From: Arthrobacter celericrescens
Lineage (GTDB): Bacteria; Actinomycetota; Actinomycetes; Actinomycetales; Micrococcaceae
Direction: 5' to 3'
Length of the DNA: 36,836 bases
Assembly: GCF_003614925.1 (NCBI RefSeq)
Contig: NZ_QYLP01000026.1
Location: 1 to 36,836 of the forward strand
This document shows, in pieces, positions 34,049-36,836 of this stretch. Below the pieces are notes generated by a model that had not been told where the DNA came from, did not search any database, and saw only the letters and a program-made list of their open reading frames with translations. Made by a program: the position numbers and the translations under genes. The first letter of the stretch is position 1. Each line of letters starts with the position of its first letter.

Positions 34049-34783
34049 ATGACAAGCACTGTGAGTATTCCGACCATCATTCTCATCGCGGGCCACTGGC
34101 TGGGCGCTTGGGCCTGGGATGAAGTTCTTGAACACATGAAGCCCGGCCATCCTCGTGCTATCGCAATGACCCTGCCCGGTCTCGACGCACACGATCCTGA
34201 GCGCTCGACTAAGACCCTCGACGCCCAGGCTGAAGCAATCCTGGGCGTAATTACTCAAACCGGTAATCGGCCTGCAATACTCGTTGCCCACAGCGGGGCT
34301 AACGCTCCCGTCAGCCTCGTGATGGACCGCTACCCCGAGCTTGTCCACCGGGTAGTGTGGGTCGACTCCGGCCCTGTGGCGACGGGAAGTGTCTTCGCTC
34401 CGGACCTCCCGGAGGACGTGGAGGAGCTTCCGCTGCCGCCCTACGACGTCCTTGCACAGCAGGCGAGCCTCGAAGGCCTAAGCGCAGAGGTCCTTGAGCA
34501 ATTTCGGGCCCGAGCCGTCCCTGAGCCCGGCCCCGTGCTTCGTCAGCCCATCGAACTCACCAACGACGACGCCCGCCGCAAGGTCCGGACGACCCTGGTC
34601 TGTTGCTCAATCTCTAGCACGCAGGTGATGGAGCTGGCCCAAACCGGTCATCCCATGTTCACCGAAGTCGCGAACCTTGAACACCTCGACGTCATTGACC
34701 TCCCGACGGGCCATTGGCCGATGTGGAGCAGTCCCCGCAACCTCGCCAAGGTCATTCAGGCAGAGGCATCTCGAACCAACTGA
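34049..34783 (+). CDS. Alpha/beta-fold hydrolase
   Basis: A 244-residue alpha/beta hydrolase, close to the esterase/salicylate-esterase-like group. The oxyanion-hole region is AGHWLGAWAWDEV (residues about 14-26). The nucleophile S82 lies in AHSGAN, where the usual GxSxG has Ala in both Gly places flanking. H222 in LPTGHWPMWS is the catalytic His; the acidic residue was not located with certainty. The C-terminal part ends normally. No signal peptide. The ATG at 34049 has GAGAG upstream. It is followed by an intrinsic terminator and lies inside the putative cassette, divergent from its likely regulator. The substrate is unknown. Confidence 0.88.
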   Translation: MTSTVSIPTIILIAGHWLGAWAWDEVLEHMKPGHPRAIAMTLPGLDAHDPERSTKTLDAQAEAILGVITQTGNRPAILVAHSGANAPVSLVMDRYPELVHRVVWVDSGPVATGSVFAPDLPEDVEELPLPPYDVLAQQASLEGLSAEVLEQFRARAVPEPGPVLRQPIELTNDDARRKVRTTLVCCSISSTQVMELAQTGHPMFTEVANLEHLDVIDLPTGHWPMWSSPRNLAKVIQAEASRTN

Positions 34784-34800
34784 ACTACACGCACAACCTG

Positions 34801-34832
34801 AAGGGGGCAGCCGAATCCCGGCTGGCCCCTTT
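34801..34832 (+). terminator. Terminator of the alpha/beta hydrolase gene
   Basis: Stem AAGGGG(G)CAGCC / GGCTGGCCCCTT with a 7-base loop, followed by TTCCGTTTCC. Confidence 0.85.
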
Positions 34833-34916
34833 TCCGTTTCCAAGGGAATTCATGACCCACACAACCATCGCCGACCCCACACCGCATGCGGCAGCCAGCC
34901 GCCCTTCTCACGATTG

Positions 34917-34966
34917 ATCACCGTGTCCGGTCAGTACATCTAGTGGTGCGGGAACCGTCTAATCGG
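34917..34966. repeat. Right inverted repeat of the putative cassette
   Basis: Complement of the left repeat: inner part 34917-34938 (20 of 22 matches) and outer part 34939-34966 (20 of 28). It lacks the 18 extra bases present in the left copy. It lies 14 bp before the stop codon of the ABC permease. Confidence 0.7.
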
Positions 34967-34980
34967 AGGCCGGTTGGGAC

Positions 34981-35899
34981 TCAGCGGGTGCCGCCTGCCA
35001 GCAGGCCGCGGCGCTGCAGGAGCCGCTTCTCGACCGGACCGAAGACCAGCAGTTCGATCAGGATGCCCACGGCGAGGATGAGCAGGATTGCGGTCATCAC
35101 GGTGGCCATGTCCGAAAGGAGCCGCCCTTGGTCCAGCAGCGAGCCCAAGCCGAAGCCGATGCTGCCGCCGGTGGCGATGATTTCGGCCGCCATGAGGGAA
35201 CGCCAGGAGAAGGCCCAGCCCTGTTTGAGGCCGCCGATGTAGCCGGGAAGTGCCGCCGGAAGAACGATCTGCAGGGCCATCTGGAGCCGGTTCGCGCCCA
35301 GCACCTTGCCCACGCTGCGGTACTGCGGCGGGATCTGGTCCACGCCGGAGATGAGGCCGTTGATGATGGACGGGATGGCGCCCATGAACACCACGAAGTA
35401 GACGGTGGCGTCGGTCAGCCCGAACCAGATGATGGCGGCCGGCACCCACGCCACGGACGGCAGCACCTGCAGGCCGGAAATGAGCGGTCCGAAGGCGCGG
35501 CGCAACGGTGCCGCCTGCGCCAGCAGCAGGCCCACCGGCGTCGCGATGACCACACTGATCAGGAAGCCGAACAGGCCGCGCTGAAGGGAGGTCCACACCG
35601 ACTCCTGGACCTTGCCTTCGGACCACAGCACGCCCATCTGGCCCAGCACGTCGAGGGGACCGGGTACCAGGTCGCGGCGCTTCAGGCCGAGCGACACGTA
35701 GAACTGCCAGACGAGGATCAGCACCACCAGGGCGGCGATGGGCAGCAGCACACGGCTCCAGTCGATGCCGGCTTTGCGCTGGACATCCGACTGGAGCTTG
35801 TCCAGGCCGGCTTCGAGGTCGCGCAGGTCTTCCGGGTTGCCCTTGAGCGCGGGCGAGGTGATGTGCTCACTGGGTTCGGTCACAGTCAGGACGTCCTGT

Positions 35900-35910
<11 letters not shown>
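34981..35910 (-). CDS. ABC transporter permease, NitT/TauT (SsuC-like)
   Basis: A 309-residue permease of the nitrate/sulfonate/taurine group. About 50 charged cytoplasmic residues precede the first span at about 51-70 (VLLPIAALVVLILVWQFYV). Five further spans follow. The ATPase-contact loop is GANRLQMALQIVLPAALPGYIGG with the conserved EAA-like Gly, at about residues 205-230. The N-terminal extension is longer than in E. coli SsuC. I chose ATG 35910 because GAGGAG lies upstream inside the ATPase gene and the two overlap by 11 bases, typical of coupling. Longer in-frame starts overlap the ATPase further. The inverted repeat of the cassette starts just after its stop. Confidence 0.9.
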
Positions 35911-36643
<733 letters not shown>

Positions 36644-36689
36644 GATCCCGTCCTTTGTGTTGCTTGGTTGTTGAATGTGCGCCGGTGGT

Positions 36690-36836
36690 TCAGTCTTTAC
36701 CGAGGCCTGCGGCTGAGGTCTTCTTGCCGGTGACCTCGTTCAGGGCCCTGAGGTCGAAGATGCCGTTGAGGTCGGCTTGTTTGGTGGTGCCGGCGTCCAC
36801 GCCGTCCTGGAGCAGCCTCTTGTAGGTCCCGGCCAG
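36690..36836 (-). CDS. C-terminal end of ABC substrate-binding protein (SsuA-like), partial
   Basis: Reading the minus strand from the window edge gives 48 codons ending at TGA 36692-36690, starting LAGTYKRLLQDGVDAG and containing GIFDLRALNEVTGKK. This is too short for direct family recognition, but the position directly upstream of the ATPase and permease on the same strand, and the typical final helix pattern, make it the substrate-binding protein of the same transporter. The 46-bp spacer to the ATPase shows no terminator. Confidence 0.7.
   Translation of the reverse strand: MAGTYKRLLQDGVDAGTTKQADLNGIFDLRALNEVTGKKTSAAGLGKD

Larger units (their letters stand above)
33201..34966. mobile_element. 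Putative transposase-less insertion cassette (WYL regulator and hydrolase)
   Basis: A 1.77-kb segment bounded by imperfect inverted repeats of about 50 bp with TG/CA inner ends and containing two complete divergent genes, their control region and a terminator, but no transposase or recombinase. The genes use more A/T-ending codons (CAA, ATT, TCT) than their neighbours. A GGCCGG hexamer lies within three bases of both outer ends (33192-33197 and 34968-34973) and may be a target duplication. The segment lies between an ABC transporter operon and a monooxygenase of the same direction. This is an inference; no known insertion sequence was matched. Confidence 0.5.

Noticed and set aside
33192..34973. 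GGCCGG hexamer as proven target-site duplication of the cassette
   Set aside because: The two copies are one and three bases away from the apparent arm ends, and such GC hexamers are common here, so it is mentioned only as a possibility.

Overview
The window looks like the chromosome of a high-GC Gram-positive bacterium, most likely Arthrobacter, Pseudarthrobacter or a close relative in the Micrococcaceae. This is an inference from base composition, frequent GTG/TTG starts, a FurA-KatG pair, two FprA-type ferredoxin reductases and the overall protein style. No rRNA, CRISPR array or prophage is visible. About 27 protein genes, one partial gene and one tRNA can be supported. Nearly all intergenic gaps are under 250 bp.

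Region 1 (1-9.8 kb) is mostly housekeeping and stress: tRNA-Tyr with its terminator, a small Ala-rich membrane peptide, a YajQ protein, the membrane protease HtpX, an MFS exporter, a possible HIT-like protein, furA-katG for peroxide defence, a DUF2461 protein and an APC-type amino acid permease. Region 2 (9.7-15.7 kb) holds a Pro/Ser-rich anchored protein, an aldehyde dehydrogenase translated just ahead of its DUF779 partner, the GAF-domain regulator upstream of them, and ferredoxin reductase copy 1. Region 3 (15.8-20.5 kb) has RarD, a tandem universal stress protein and a Tat-exported family 8 polysaccharide lyase.

Region 4 (20.5-25.0 kb) is a putrescine/GABA degradation unit: an aminobutyraldehyde dehydrogenase and a GABA aminotransferase, divergent from a PucR-family regulator. 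The divergent spacer contains three near-palindromic 16-bp units spaced exactly 17 bp apart. Region 5 (25.0-33.2 kb) has a sulfur flavour: an ArsR-rhodanese fusion regulator with an operator at its predicted +1, a CynX-type transporter with a FadR-type regulator, a CstB-like MBL-rhodanese-rhodanese protein, and a siroheme synthase followed by ferredoxin reductase copy 2, as expected for supply of sulfite/nitrite reductase. A luciferase-like monooxygenase follows.

Region 6 (33.2-36.8 kb) is the most unusual part. A WYL regulator and an alpha/beta hydrolase, of visibly lower GC, sit divergently between two imperfect inverted repeats of about 50 bp with no transposase. This resembles a transposase-less insertion cassette, and it lies exactly between a NitT/TauT (sulfonate-type) ABC transporter operon and the luciferase-like monooxygenase that would otherwise be its co-directional downstream neighbour. 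Several genes across the window have a -10 element 5-7 bases before the start codon, which suggests widespread leaderless transcription.
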